A stretch of DNA of 64,000 nucleotides from Nitrosarchaeum sp. (GTDB taxonomy: Archaea; Thermoproteota; Nitrososphaeria; Nitrososphaerales; Nitrosopumilaceae), in the NCBI GenBank assembly GCA_023265135.1, contig JAHFUM010000002.1, positions 114,300 through 178,299 on the forward strand, written 5' to 3'. This document shows positions 52,068 through 61,771 of this stretch, piece by piece (the stretch's first letter is position 1; each line of letters starts with the position of its first letter). Both the position numbers and the translations under genes were made by a program. The notes beneath the pieces were generated by a model. That model was given only the letters and a program-made list of their open reading frames with translations. It was not told the DNA's origin and did not search any database.

Positions 52068-52171
52068 AATTTTTCTATTCTAAGCATAATTGGCGGCTAT
52101 AAGAAATGGAGTCTAAGATTTGTTAGTAATCGTTCATTAGAAAAATAAAGCCCCTAATTCCATACCAATAC

Positions 52172-52408
52172 ATGCCTGGGGATATCTCTGCTGAGGATCG
52201 TGAACGAATAAACCTTCTCCAACTTGTTTCAAGCTCAAAAAATGAATTCAAAAAGCTTTCACTAGAACAATTAAAACGATTGCAAGAATTAGTAGAAAAA
52301 AAAGATTATAGTCACGACAAAAAAGCGCATAAATCAAAAGTTAAACTATTAGCCAAAATCAATCTCCGAATATACGAACTAGAAGAAGGCAAGGGAATTT
52401 TTTACTAA
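52172..52408 (+). CDS. Helical hypothetical protein, 78 aa
   Basis: All-helical, charged (NEFKKLSLEQLKRLQELVEKK, LLAKINLRIYELEEGKG). No cysteine and no membrane segment. 100 bases downstream of the stomatin gene, 44 bases upstream of the DUF255 gene, same strand. No family recognised. Confidence 0.6.
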   Translation: MPGDISAEDRERINLLQLVSSSKNEFKKLSLEQLKRLQELVEKKDYSHDKKAHKSKVKLLAKINLRIYELEEGKGIFY

Positions 52409-52452
52409 TCTGCCCCAATTAAGTACAAATACCAATGGAGATGTGATTTATC

Positions 52453-54480
52453 GTGACTGAAAATAATCTGATAAACGAAACTAGTCCATACTTGCTTCAG
52501 CATGCACACAATCCTGTTGATTGGTATGCATGGAATGACGAGTCTCTGAAAAAGGCAAAGGATGAAAACAAGCCAATCTTTCTTAGTGTTGGATACAGCG
52601 CTTGTCACTGGTGTCATGTAATGGCACACGAGTCATTTGAAAATGAGGAAGTTGCAAAATTCATGAATGAGAGTTTTGTAAACATCAAAGTTGACAGAGA
52701 AGAACGTCCTGACATTGACGATATTTACCAAAAAGTTTGCCAGATAGCAACAGGACAGGGCGGATGGCCACTGAGTATTTTTCTAACTCCTGATCAAAAA
52801 CCATTCTACGTTGGAACTTATTTTCCTGTCTTTGATTCTTACGGTCGTCCTGGATTTGGAAGTATTACAAGACAATTAGCACAAGCTTGGAAAGAAAAGC
52901 CAAAAGATATTGAAAAATCAGCCGATAATTTTCTTGGGGCATTACAAAAAGCAGAGACTGTAAAAATTCCATCAAAACTAGAGAGAATCATTCTTGATGA
53001 GGCAGCTATGAATTTATTTCAACTTGGTGATTCTTCATATGGTGGATTTGGTTCTGCCCCAAAATTTCCAAACGCTGCCAACGTGTCCTTTTTGTTTAGA
53101 TATGCGAAATTTACTGGACTATCAAAATTCAATGAATTTGCGCTTAAAACTCTAAATAAAATGGCTAAAGGAGGCATATTTGACCAAATTGGTGGCGGAT
53201 TTCATAGATATTCCACAGATGCCAAGTGGCTGGTTCCACATTTTGAAAAGATGCTATATGATAATGCGTTGATTCCTGTAAATTATGCAGAAGCGTATCA
53301 AATTACAAAAGATCCTTTCTATATGGAGATACTGCATAAAACACTAGGTTATGTTCTAAGAGAAATGACATCAGATGGAGGCGGATTTTTTTCTGCATAT
53401 GATGCCGATTCAGAAGGTGTAGAAGGAAAATACTATGTGTGGAAGAAAAGCCAAATCAAAGAAATTCTTGGAGATGATGCAGAAATATTTTGTCTGTACT
53501 ATGATGTAACTGATGGTGGAAATTGGGAAGGTAATAGTATTTTGTGTAACAATATTAATATCTCTGCTGTCGCATTTCACTTTGGCATATCTGAAGACAA
53601 GATCAGAGAGATTCTTGCCCGTTGTTCTGAAAAATTACTGAATGTTAGATCCAAAAGAGTTGCACCTGGACTTGATGATAAAATACTAACATCTTGGAAC
53701 TCGTTGATGATTACGGCGTTTGCCAAAGGGTATAGAGTTACTGGTGATATCAAATATCTTGATGCAGCAAAAAATTGTGTTTCTTTTATTGAAAAAAATC
53801 TTTTGCACGATGACAAATTACTGCGAACTTACAAAAACAATACTGCAAAAATAGATGGATATCTGGAGGATTATTCTTATTTTGCAAATGCACTGCTTGA
53901 CGTATTTGAGATTGAACCTGAATCAAAATACCTGGACTTGGCTTTAAGGTTGGGGCATTATCTGGCGGAATACTTCTGGGATTCTGAGAGCAGCAGCTTT
54001 TTTATGACTTCGGACAATCATGAAAAATTAATCATCCGACCAAAGAGTAACTATGATTTGTCATTGCCGTCTGGAAATTCTGTTTCGTGTTTTGTAATGC
54101 TTAGATTATTCCATCTAACTCAAGAAGAAAAATTCCTAAAAATTGCAACTCAAATAATGGAATCTCAGGCACAAATTGCAGCAGAAAACCCCTTTGGATT
54201 TGGATATTTGCTAAATACAATTTACATCTACTTGCAAAAACCTACCGAAATTACAACTATCAACTCTGAAAATTCAGAAATTTCCAAGTTTCTTTCCAGC
54301 AAATTCTTACCTGAATCCATTTTGGTAACAATTAACAACAAAACTCAATTACAAAACCTTGTAAAATTCCCATTTTTTTCAGGTAAAATTTTCACTGACA
54401 AGACATCTGTTTTTGTTTGCAGAGACTTTACCTGTTCCCTACCTCTAAGTTCTATTGCTGAGATTGATTCTCATCTTTAG
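52453..54480 (+). CDS. Thioredoxin-like/six-hairpin glycosidase fusion protein (DUF255, YyaL-like)
   Basis: 675 residues from GTG. The N-terminal thioredoxin-like DUF255 domain (about 1-165) has the CxxC in [14 protein letters not shown] (about 49-62). A C-terminal (alpha/alpha)-6 barrel part (about 200-580) carries [24 protein letters not shown] and GYLEDYSYF. The family (spermatogenesis-associated protein 20-like) is widespread; its reaction is unknown. It overlaps the convergent gene at 54477 by four bases. Confidence 0.93.
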   Translation: MTENNLINETSPYLLQHAHNPVDWYAWNDESLKKAKDENKPIFLSVGYSACHWCHVMAHESFENEEVAKFMNESFVNIKVDREERPDIDDIYQKVCQIATGQGGWPLSIFLTPDQKPFYVGTYFPVFDSYGRPGFGSITRQLAQAWKEKPKDIEKSADNFLGALQKAETVKIPSKLERIILDEAAMNLFQLGDSSYGGFGSAPKFPNAANVSFLFRYAKFTGLSKFNEFALKTLNKMAKGGIFDQIGGGFHRYSTDAKWLVPHFEKMLYDNALIPVNYAEAYQITKDPFYMEILHKTLGYVLREMTSDGGGFFSAYDADSEGVEGKYYVWKKSQIKEILGDDAEIFCLYYDVTDGGNWEGNSILCNNINISAVAFHFGISEDKIREILARCSEKLLNVRSKRVAPGLDDKILTSWNSLMITAFAKGYRVTGDIKYLDAAKNCVSFIEKNLLHDDKLLRTYKNNTAKIDGYLEDYSYFANALLDVFEIEPESKYLDLALRLGHYLAEYFWDSESSSFFMTSDNHEKLIIRPKSNYDLSLPSGNSVSCFVMLRLFHLTQEEKFLKIATQIMESQAQIAAENPFGFGYLLNTIYIYLQKPTEITTINSENSEISKFLSSKFLPESILVTINNKTQLQNLVKFPFFSGKIFTDKTSVFVCRDFTCSLPLSSIAEIDSHL

Positions 54481-54800
54481 AGTTTTTTTAGGTTTATTCC
54501 AATGACATTTCCGACTTGTGGTCTGCCCATGCTTTCATATCTTGATCTTGGCATTGCAATTGTAATTTGTGTTTGTTGATAGCTTACTATATTCACTGTT
54601 GGCTGAGCTTGTAAGATTGCCTCCAATAACGGCATGACCTGTTCTTTTGTTTCGGCATCCAGTCTTTTTGAAACATTTTCAATAATCATCTGTTTTTGTG
54701 ATATTGGCTCAGTTGACACATTTTCAATTAATGTTAATTGTATCATTTGACCATTATCTACTATCTGAGTAATTTTGAATTCGTCTGTTGCTGACAACAT
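54477..54800 (-). CDS. Hypothetical protein, 107 aa
   Basis: Alpha/beta pattern with Gln-rich strands ([28 protein letters not shown]) and a C-terminal [14 protein letters not shown]. No membrane segment, cysteine or catalytic motif is seen. It may belong to a group-specific family. Convergent with the DUF255 gene. Function unknown. Confidence 0.6.
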   Translation of the reverse strand: MLSATDEFKITQIVDNGQMIQLTLIENVSTEPISQKQMIIENVSKRLDAETKEQVMPLLEAILQAQPTVNIVSYQQTQITIAMPRSRYESMGRPQVGNVIGINLKKL

Positions 54801-54824
54801 GTTATCATTCCATTTGTTGATTTA

Positions 54825-54917
54825 TCAACGTATTGAAAAATAGAGCGCTATAATAGCCGTTATAACTGCTGACGCCACTCCTAAACCAAAGATGATTTTA
54901 CTTCCATCCAATTTCAT
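54825..54917 (-). CDS. Single-helix micro-protein, 30 aa
   Basis: MKLDGSKIIFGLGVASAVIT leads into one membrane helix (about 8-28) and an SIR tail. The start has a proper ATG. It lies between 54949 and 54800 genes on the same strand with short gaps, fitting a three-gene unit. The small size makes chance possible. Confidence 0.45.
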   Translation of the reverse strand: MKLDGSKIIFGLGVASAVITAIIALYFSIR

Positions 54918-54948
54918 GTTTTTTGATATTATAAAATCAAATTAAACT

Positions 54949-55311
54949 TTAACTATGCTTTTCTAATTCTTTGACGGACTCTGAATGTTTTGCTGGTTTG
55001 TTTTTAAGAGTATTTTTTTCTATCTGTTGTCTTATGGGCTCAAGAATTGCTTTCTTGATTAATGGCGCACGGTCCTTTAGAATTCGATTGAATTCTCTGA
55101 TGTCTTCTAATCCTGGAATTTGTTGTTGGTTTTGATAAGCCTGTAAAAATCCAGAATACACACACCCTGTAATAATTCCAAATGCTGTATCTGGAACAGA
55201 TCCCACTTCTGGAACAAAGTTTTCTGCAATCTGCCTATATGATTCTGATTCATTAATGTAGTAATCAATCAAACTATCAATGAATACTCTGTTTTCTTTG
55301 GAAATTGCCAT
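54949..55311 (-). CDS. Helical hypothetical protein, 120 aa
   Basis: Mostly helices (ISKENRVFIDSLIDYYINES, ILKDRAPLIKKAILEPIRQQIEK) with a Lys-rich disordered tail. A central hydrophobic stretch (TAFGIITGCVYSGFLQAY) could be buried or membrane-associated. No recognised domain. First gene of a possible unit with 54825-54917 and 54477-54800. Confidence 0.6.
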   Translation of the reverse strand: MAISKENRVFIDSLIDYYINESESYRQIAENFVPEVGSVPDTAFGIITGCVYSGFLQAYQNQQQIPGLEDIREFNRILKDRAPLIKKAILEPIRQQIEKNTLKNKPAKHSESVKELEKHS

Positions 55312-55386
55312 GTTTTTCTTCTTCCCTTTGTTTATTTAACTCCCTTGGGTAAATTGTTTATTTATTTATGCTCTATTGCCTAGTTA

Positions 55387-55842
55387 TTGTGGAAATTAGA
55401 ATTAGATGAAGAATATTTTAAAATTTTTGATTCTAAAAAATTGATAGCCGGATACTTTGATCCTGAATACGGTAATATCTATCCGAAAGAAAACTCTACA
55501 GAAATTATTTCACAAATGCATAAAAATCATGATAAAATTTCAGGTGGGCTTATTATGATTCCACTTGTTAAATTTGGATTATTTGATTCGGATTTGGATA
55601 TTGACATTGATGAATTAGAGAATCAGGTAAATCGTGTTGCAGAGCACCTAAAAAAATGGAAAGATTTTATCGCAAAAACCAATAATTCACTTCATTCTAT
55701 CAGGATATCTCACACTGATCAAGACATGCTTACAATTACCTTTCCAATCAAATTTTCAGAACCTACTCCGTTGGATAAGGCAGAAATTCTAAAAGAACTT
55801 TCACCCACCTTGGATTTATTGCAGAAACTTAATTTGTTATAA
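55387..55842 (+). CDS. Hypothetical protein, 151 aa
   Basis: TTG start. Acidic alpha/beta protein (LFDSDLDIDIDELENQVNRV) with an internal amphipathic helix and strands (HSIRISHTDQDMLTITFPI). No signal peptide, membrane helix or cysteine. 22 bases before the convergent gene. No family is recognised. Confidence 0.6.
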   Translation: MWKLELDEEYFKIFDSKKLIAGYFDPEYGNIYPKENSTEIISQMHKNHDKISGGLIMIPLVKFGLFDSDLDIDIDELENQVNRVAEHLKKWKDFIAKTNNSLHSIRISHTDQDMLTITFPIKFSEPTPLDKAEILKELSPTLDLLQKLNLL

Positions 55843-55863
55843 TTATTTTTGAATATTTGTTAA

Positions 55864-56355
55864 CTATCTTAACCCTGCTTTTTCTGCATTAAACTCTCCT
55901 AACGCAGATGTCTCATACTCAAACGATTCTTGCAACAGTGAATCTGATCTGATTTTATGAGACGTATCGTTGGTTTTTATCCACTCTATGAACTCCGAAT
56001 CACTGTCTAACTGTGATTGTGTTGAAAGTTTGAATAATTCCACAGACGGGGAAAATTGCTTTGGCGGCGTCAACTCATCGTATTTTAAAATCAAACTCTG
56101 CAGTTTTTCAATATGTGTTTTTGAATATTCCAATAATTCCTGCTTGGTCAAATCCTCTTCCTTCCACTGTGTTACTTGTGAGTCAAATTCTATCTGTAAC
56201 TGCTTGAGATCTTCCTGAATTTTTTGAAGATCGTTGCCAAACTTGAATCCTTTTTGCTTAGTTTGATCTACTGAATAATTGTAGCCAGCTATTGCCACTA
56301 CGATAATAATTGCTATTGATGCAAGTATTATATTTTGTTTCTTTGATTTTTTCAA
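55864..56355 (-). CDS. Membrane-anchored coiled-coil protein, 163 aa
   Basis: A basic N-terminus (MKKSKKQN), one helix in the membrane (about 9-26), then a long coiled coil (about 38-95; LQKIQEDLKQLQIEFDSQV) and a helical end. The body should lie outside. Follows the 56358 gene by two bases, so the pair is probably co-transcribed. Function unknown. Confidence 0.65.
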   Translation of the reverse strand: MKKSKKQNIILASIAIIIVVAIAGYNYSVDQTKQKGFKFGNDLQKIQEDLKQLQIEFDSQVTQWKEEDLTKQELLEYSKTHIEKLQSLILKYDELTPPKQFSPSVELFKLSTQSQLDSDSEFIEWIKTNDTSHKIRSDSLLQESFEYETSALGEFNAEKAGLR

Positions 56356-56357
56356 AA

Positions 56358-56645
56358 TTAATCTGTATAGTTTCCTTCTTCATTTAATTTTAGTTCAATT
56401 GTCATAACAGTACCGCTGATAAATGATTCATTACGAATAGTTCTAACTCTTCCTACATCAAGATGATAAGGCCAAATCTCTACTACTATCGCACCGACTT
56501 TGACGTTGTCAGGAGCATCAGTTAATTGAATATCTTCTTTTTTTACTCCGTGCATCTCTAATGTGTGTAAAGCATGTTTCACTAATGGCTCTGGATTATT
56601 GTGATTGATTGCCCAAACAATTCCTTCATAGTCTATTTTTTCCAT
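56358..56645 (-). CDS. Hypothetical protein, 95 aa
   Basis: Compact alpha/beta protein: YEGIVWAINHNNPEPLVKHA, KVGAIVVEIWPYHLDVGRV, SGTVMTIELKLN. The second half might be an OB-like barrel. No known family. First gene of a two-gene unit with the coiled-coil membrane protein. Confidence 0.6.
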   Translation of the reverse strand: MEKIDYEGIVWAINHNNPEPLVKHALHTLEMHGVKKEDIQLTDAPDNVKVGAIVVEIWPYHLDVGRVRTIRNESFISGTVMTIELKLNEEGNYTD

Positions 56646-56770
56646 TTTTGATTAAATCAGAATCATCTCCTATAACAATTATTCTTTTTGTCTGAACAAC
56701 CATGATTTTCTCAAAAAACCATTTTGATATAATCTCTAAACGAGCCAGCACAATAACACATATCTAAAAC

Positions 56771-57358
56771 TCAGATGGTTTTTGGAAATCTATTTGGGGG
56801 ATTAATTGAACCAAGGTCCCCCATTATTGATAAATTTCCGTCGAACAACCCTCTTCCAATATGTATATTGTCTATGTGTTTGGAAAGTGCTATCTTATCA
56901 TCAAATGACGAAGAGCAATAAGGGCATCTTATTTGAGTCGGCATCTCAAGCTCTGGTAATGCAATTGCATGTTTTGCTATATTTCCAACCAATACCTTTT
57001 GTGAGATTACACCAATTGGAACGTTGTCATCAAAAACTACCAATCTTCGAACATTGTTTTTAGTCATTAATGAGATGGCATCTTTAATTTTTGCACTCTT
57101 TTGTATGGACAAGAGAGGCGAATGCATTATTTCTTTTAACTTTACCTTTGTCGGATCCTTTCCTTTTGAAACAACATCAAAAAGAACATCTCTATACGTA
57201 ACTATGCCTTTGATTTCTCCCGTATCTCTTACCAGCAAGCTATCTATTCCTCCTGCTTCCATTTTTTTTACAGAATCTGATACATTTTGATTGCTTTCTT
57301 GGATGGACATTTTTGTATCTATGAAGTCAGATATTGGTCTATCCAGTACATTACTCAT
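56771..57358 (-). CDS. CBS-domain pair with C-terminal zinc finger
   Basis: 195 residues. Two CBS domains (about 8-60 and 78-128) form a nucleotide-sensing Bateman module: GGIDSLLVRDTGEIKGIVTYRD and NNVRRLVVFDDNVPIGVIS. A short linker leads to a C2H2-type finger at about 142-168 (CPYC ... HIDNIH). The finger points to nucleic-acid or protein contact under AMP/ATP control. This combination is uncommon but occurs in archaea. Single gene. Confidence 0.85.
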   Translation of the reverse strand: MSNVLDRPISDFIDTKMSIQESNQNVSDSVKKMEAGGIDSLLVRDTGEIKGIVTYRDVLFDVVSKGKDPTKVKLKEIMHSPLLSIQKSAKIKDAISLMTKNNVRRLVVFDDNVPIGVISQKVLVGNIAKHAIALPELEMPTQIRCPYCSSSFDDKIALSKHIDNIHIGRGLFDGNLSIMGDLGSINPPNRFPKTI

Positions 57359-57520
57359 GCGTTTGTTTTGATTTAGTTTAATTTTAAATCAGATATCGAT
57401 TATCAAAAATGAAAGTAATTGCTATTGCAATCTCTTGTAATCCCAACTTACAGTTCAATACGAAATATCATTTTCTGGTATAAACAAGTCTATAAAATCG
57501 GATATATCTATTGACTATTA

Positions 57521-57751
57521 TCATGAGCTTATGATACTTAATGTCATTGTGCTTTCTACTCTGGATAATTTTCTAATCTCTGCAACTGTTTTATCAAATA
57601 TTTGTTGATCTTTTGCGCTTACTTCGGCAATTACATCATATGCTCCAAACGTAAGATATGCATTTTTCACATTGGGTATTTTTTTTAATTCTTCTGCAAT
57701 GTAATCTTCTGCTCCAAGATCACAATTTAATAGAATAAATCCGCTATGCAT
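57521..57751 (-). CDS. Stand-alone Lrp/AsnC ligand-binding (RAM) domain protein, second copy
   Basis: 76 residues, same length and same plan as the 44516-44746 protein: GFILLNCDLGAEDYIAEELKKIP and AYLTFGAYDVIAEVSAK. No helix-turn-helix. Paralogous to the other copy but with many changes, so they may bind different ligands. It is just downstream of the DEAD-box helicase gene on the same strand. Confidence 0.88.
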   Translation of the reverse strand: MHSGFILLNCDLGAEDYIAEELKKIPNVKNAYLTFGAYDVIAEVSAKDQQIFDKTVAEIRKLSRVESTMTLSIISS

Positions 57752-57799
57752 TTTTTCTTCGAATGACTTTTCTAATACTTGTCTTTAAGTTTTACACTA

Positions 57800-59137
57800 T
57801 TACCATCTGCTACGTCCGCCATAGCTATTTTTGCCGCCACGGTCTCCGTACTTTTTTCTTCCCCCACTTCTATCGTCTCTCGCATCTCCTCTGCTAGAAC
57901 CTCCGTATCCGCCAGATCTTCCATATCCACCAGAACGAGAACTTCTAGAATATCCTGTCCTTGATTGTGAACCCCCATATCTTCTAGATGGAACTTGTCT
58001 TTTCAGGGGATCAGGAATTGAAATTTCGATTCCCATTTCCTTGTTCAAGTCTGTCAAATTTACTTTGATTTGACGCTTTATCAAATTCCAATCTCCAACG
58101 GATGAATATGATACTAGTGTAATTGCCCTTCCTTTAGCACCTGCTCTAGCGGTTCTTCCAATTCTGTGAAAATATGCCAATTCTTGGTTTGGAACATCAT
58201 AGTTTACTACCAGTTCCACTCTTGGCACGTCAATTCCTCTTGAGGCAACATCTGTTGCAACAAGAATGTCTACTTTGCCTGTTCTGAATTTTGACATTGA
58301 TTGCTCTCTTCTGCTTTGTGACATGTCTCCTTCTATTGCTACGGCATCAAATTTTTCTTGATGGAGGTATTTGGCAACATCACGGGTTCTGTATTTTGTA
58401 GAACAAAAAACAATGATTTGTCCTTTAACCGGTTTGATAAAATCCATCAGATACTTCATTTTATCTCTGTCCTTAATTACAAGAAATGCTTGATCTATTC
58501 CTTCTCCACTAAGATCATCTGCGTCAAGGAGAAATTGTTTTGGATTTTTCAAATATTCTTCAGATAGTCTTAGAATTTCTGTTGGCATTGTTGCTGAAAA
58601 TAAGGACATCACTCTTTCTTCTGGGGCTAAATCTAAAATAAACTGGATATCGTCAACAAATCCCATATCCAACATTGTATCTGCCTCATCTAATACGATG
58701 TGTGTGATATCGCCAAGTTCTATTGAACCACGTTTAAGATGATCAATCAGTCTTCCAGGTGTTGCAACTACAATCTCCACCCCTCTGTCTAATGCATCTA
58801 ATTGTAAGCCCATTCCCTGACCTCCGTATACGGTCGCTACTCTAATTCCAGTGTACTTGCCAAATTTCTTTATCTCGCCTGTAATCTGCATTGCAAGCTC
58901 TCTTGTTGGTGCCATGACCAAACCTTGAATGCCTTTTTTTGGTTGAATCTCTTGGAGCATTGCTAAAGCAAATGCAGCTGTTTTGCCAGAACCTGTATGT
59001 GCTTGTCCTACAACATCTCTTCCGGTAAGTAACACTGGGATTACTGCTTCTTGAATAGGAAATGCATCTTCATACCCCATTTCACGTATTCCTTTCAGTA
59101 TCTCTTCTTTTAATCCTAAATCTTGAAATTTTGTCAT
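57800..59137 (-). CDS. DEAD-box RNA helicase with Arg/Gly-rich tail
   Basis: 445 residues. Motifs in order: Q motif FPIQEAVIP, Walker A AHTGSGKTAA (motif I), PTRELA, GG, TPGR, DEAD in VLDEADTML, SAT, then motifs IV-VI with HRIGRTARAG. The tail (about 385-445) is RG/GY-rich (SRSGGYGRSGGYGGSSRG), typical of RNA-annealing helicases. RNA unwinding and ribosome assembly or cold adaptation are likely. Ends about 50 bases from the RAM gene. Confidence 0.95.
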   Translation of the reverse strand: MTKFQDLGLKEEILKGIREMGYEDAFPIQEAVIPVLLTGRDVVGQAHTGSGKTAAFALAMLQEIQPKKGIQGLVMAPTRELAMQITGEIKKFGKYTGIRVATVYGGQGMGLQLDALDRGVEIVVATPGRLIDHLKRGSIELGDITHIVLDEADTMLDMGFVDDIQFILDLAPEERVMSLFSATMPTEILRLSEEYLKNPKQFLLDADDLSGEGIDQAFLVIKDRDKMKYLMDFIKPVKGQIIVFCSTKYRTRDVAKYLHQEKFDAVAIEGDMSQSRREQSMSKFRTGKVDILVATDVASRGIDVPRVELVVNYDVPNQELAYFHRIGRTARAGAKGRAITLVSYSSVGDWNLIKRQIKVNLTDLNKEMGIEISIPDPLKRQVPSRRYGGSQSRTGYSRSSRSGGYGRSGGYGGSSRGDARDDRSGGRKKYGDRGGKNSYGGRSRW

Positions 59138-59241
59138 TTTGTTTTCTTCTCTTAAGCAATGACGAAAAAGCTCATTGCCTACTCGTCATTATTCCGATAT
59201 TTCTAAATCCCTTCTAGGTCTAATAAACGCTTGTTCCTATC

Positions 59242-60087
59242 TCATGTGTTTAGTTGAGAATCAATTACGCTCTTGAATGCTTCAAAAGGTTGGGCTCCAT
59301 TTATTTTTATAAATCCTATTTTCTCATTTCCTATGAAAAATCCAGGAGTTCCCGTCACTCCGTAATTTCTTCCATCATTTAGATCATTGTTGATCTCTGG
59401 GAGATACTTTCCTGTTTCAAGACAAGTATCAAATTGTTCCTGATTGAAATTTAATTTTGTTGCATATTCTTTAAAGATTGTAATTGCAGATGCAGTATCC
59501 ACTTTACTCCAAACCCCTTGATTTTCAAATAATACATCGTGATATTCCCAAAACTTGTTCTGTTCATTTGCACATCCTGCAGCAGCTGCTGACGGCAATG
59601 CATTAGGATGAATGTTTTGAATTGGAAAGTCTCTAAATACGAATTTCACTTTTCCTGTATCCACATATTGTTCTACAATTGATGGAAGTGTCTCAACTTG
59701 AAATCTACCGCAAAATGGACATTGAAAATCAGAAAATTCTATAATTGTAACAGGTGCATCTTGATCTCCTTTTGATGGGTCATCGTCCGCTGATATACTG
59801 ATAGGCTCCACTTTGGGTTGATTTCCTTGCTGTTGAGCATTTACTATTTTTGTTTCTAACTTTGCAATTGCCTCGTTTAATTCTGCTTTTGTTAATTCAT
59901 TTGATTTTAAGCTAACATATGATCCTGCAAAAAATGCAGCAATAATGCTAATTGCTACTACTGAAATGACCAAAGATCTGAATGCAGATTTCTTAATGGA
60001 GATTTTTCCATCATCTGTTTTGCTCTGAGCAGATTCTACATCTGAACCCATCTTGCTCTGAGTAGGTTCTACATCATCAGAATCCAT
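59242..60087 (-). CDS. Membrane-anchored DsbA-family thiol oxidoreductase
   Basis: 281 residues. A repetitive acidic N-terminus (about 1-30; QSKMGSDVESAQSKTDDGK) precedes one membrane helix (about 36-57), a coiled-coil linker and a thioredoxin/DsbA fold (about 105-281). Its active site is CPFC in SDFQCPFCGRFQ (about 133-144), with the cis-Pro loop GTPGFFIG. It would make or shuffle disulfides outside the cell, useful for the cysteine-bearing secreted proteins at 24.5-33 kb (inference). Monocistronic. Confidence 0.9.
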   Translation of the reverse strand: MDSDDVEPTQSKMGSDVESAQSKTDDGKISIKKSAFRSLVISVVAISIIAAFFAGSYVSLKSNELTKAELNEAIAKLETKIVNAQQQGNQPKVEPISISADDDPSKGDQDAPVTIIEFSDFQCPFCGRFQVETLPSIVEQYVDTGKVKFVFRDFPIQNIHPNALPSAAAAGCANEQNKFWEYHDVLFENQGVWSKVDTASAITIFKEYATKLNFNQEQFDTCLETGKYLPEINNDLNDGRNYGVTGTPGFFIGNEKIGFIKINGAQPFEAFKSVIDSQLNT

Positions 60088-60185
60088 TTGGGTTTGTTTG
60101 AATTATAACATACTTATTCGTATTGCCAAATTTTGCCATTTTCGCTTCTCACAGTTCTTATATTCCATCATAATTATTCAAAATA

Positions 60186-60344
60186 ATGTCAGAAGACGAA
60201 CGTAAAATGTACCCATGTACATGTTCTGATTGCGGAAAAGAATCACAAGTACCTTTTCAACCAATTGAAGGTAGAGATGTTTTTTGCAAAGAATGTTTAC
60301 CAAAACATAGAAAACCAAGATTTGAAAATAGAGGAAGATATTAG
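60186..60344 (+). CDS. Small CxDCG zinc-ribbon protein, 52 aa
   Basis: Cysteines in CTCSDCGKES and VFCKECLPKH with the VPFQPIEGR middle; the pattern is the same as each ribbon of the 47410-47790 protein. The tail is basic (KPRFENRGRY). Small but complete. Upstream sequence has an AT-rich box; tRNA-Thr lies on the opposite strand 60 bases downstream. Confidence 0.75.
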   Translation: MSEDERKMYPCTCSDCGKESQVPFQPIEGRDVFCKECLPKHRKPRFENRGRY

Positions 60345-60406
60345 GCTGAAACACGCTTAACGTCGTTTTTTCTTACTCTTTCGAAGTTATTTTTATAAAA
60401 TTTAAG

Positions 60407-60481
60407 AGCCAATAATGGGATCCGAACCCACGACCCTCAGATTACAAATCTGATGCTCTAACCAGGCTGAGCTATATTGGC
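60407..60481 (-). tRNA. tRNA-Thr: tRNA-Thr (anticodon TGT)
   Basis: Acceptor arms GCCAATA and TATTGGC pair; the D arm contains GCTCAGCCTGGTTAGAGC. The anticodon stem TCAGA/TCTGA encloses the loop TTTGTAA with anticodon TGT. The T arm GTGGGTTCGGATCCCAT is standard. The discriminator base is T; CCA is not encoded. No intron is seen. Confidence 0.95.
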
Positions 60482-60672
60482 ACAAAATCCAATAATAATT
60501 TTGTATCTTTAAAGTGTTACCCGACAAAGTGTTTGAAATAAAACTTTGGTACGTATGTCTGGAAATTGTGTTTATTTTTTTAGGCGATTACAATTCTCAG
60601 AAACATGCATTCTCTTATTTGATATGTGTATCCAATCAGATTATAATACTGTGAAATTGAGATTAATTATCA

Positions 60673-60909
60673 ATGAAATACGTTAGCCCATTACGACTTA
60701 AAATTTTGATGGTTATGTTTTTTGTAACCGGTGTTCTTGGAATTGTAGTTGGTCTGTATGTTGCACCACAGCGAGCCCCTGGTGCAATCTTGCTAATTAC
60801 GTTTATGGGCGTTATCAATTTATCATTAGGTGCATTTTTTGGTTGGATCTTTCTAACTCAAGTACCCCAATCAAATGAAAAAAGAAAGAAAAAGCGCAAT
60901 GACAACTAG
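60673..60909 (+). CDS. Small two-helix membrane protein, 78 aa
   Basis: Helices at about 10-29 and 36-62 with a short loop; a basic tail (NEKRKKKRND). Positive residues at both ends place termini inside. It overlaps the convergent CPBP gene by 39 bases, so the last dozen residues may be tolerant to change. Function unknown. Confidence 0.6.
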   Translation: MKYVSPLRLKILMVMFFVTGVLGIVVGLYVAPQRAPGAILLITFMGVINLSLGAFFGWIFLTQVPQSNEKRKKKRNDN

Positions 60910-61419
60910 TATGTTTGTTGCAAAATGCATTGCATATGCATGATTGATTCCCTTTTTGTCATAAATATATTTGAACACAAATCCTATTGGTATCAACAAC
61001 AACGCCATGTGCACTTTTACTCCCATTGCAATATGGATAGATGCCCACACTACTACCATCTTTTTTGATTTTCTAAAATACAATTCTTCTACATAGTTGA
61101 CATGAATAAACATGTACACTAATAACGGGATGAAAGGAACTATTCCCCAAAATCCCTGGTCTGCAAATGGACCGAAAGCAATGTTGTATCCAAGCCAACT
61201 CCAATTCAGAATAGGTATTGTTTCAACAAACTTATGAACAAAAACAATGTATACAAATAAAATTCCAAAAGGTATTGGTGCGTATTTTATTGAACTGATT
61301 CCTATTTTTAGATCATTGATTCTCTTTTTTGTTTCTTTGATAAGAAGAAGTGATGCCCCCACCGTCAGAATATAGTACCCAATTAAGAAAATATTTGATT
61401 GAAAAAAATCTTCTAACAT
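60871..61419 (-). CDS. CPBP-family intramembrane protease-like protein
   Basis: 182 residues, about six helices. The CPBP (CAAX protease/bacteriocin-processing) motifs appear as EELYFRK (EExxxR), WASIHIAMG with the His of motif 2, and HFATN (HxxxN). The catalytic-type Glu-Glu and His residues are therefore present, but the family's substrates in archaea are unknown. It could be a membrane protease or a non-catalytic relative. Confidence 0.78.
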   Translation of the reverse strand: MLEDFFQSNIFLIGYYILTVGASLLLIKETKKRINDLKIGISSIKYAPIPFGILFVYIVFVHKFVETIPILNWSWLGYNIAFGPFADQGFWGIVPFIPLLVYMFIHVNYVEELYFRKSKKMVVVWASIHIAMGVKVHMALLLIPIGFVFKYIYDKKGINHAYAMHFATNILVVIALFLSFFI

Positions 61420-61771
61420 AATCTACGCTGTTATACATTATAAAAAAATCTAACTCATTAAAGATCAGTTGATGTAGTATGCTAAACTGGTATTATTACG
61501 TACGAGAAATGAATCACATGTTACCTCTCGAATTGTCTTCAGAGACTAATTGTGCTATTTCTGTTTTGTTGATACACCAAATACATGTTCTTCAACATCT
61601 TACTGTTTACTATCTGCAAAAGTGTCAAGATAATGTGGTCAAAAAATATATCGGCAAAAATTTCTAGGATTTTGAATAGAAAATACTTGGATCAGATATT
61701 TTTTTGATAAAAAGTCTACTGATGATTCTCAATCAAAGTATAAATAATAAAACCGTTTCATCAAAAAAGAA
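61420..61771. other. Intergenic stretch without a supported gene
   Basis: A plus-strand frame at 61479-61667 (62 codons) is His/Leu/Tyr-rich with no membrane or domain pattern and was not accepted. No RNA gene or convincing hairpin was found. The last 50 bases hold the likely promoter of the arginine decarboxylase gene. Confidence 0.45.

Noticed and set aside
61479-61667. 62-codon plus-strand frame
   Set aside because: His/Leu/Tyr-rich sequence without a domain, no ribosome site, and not like neighbouring genes.
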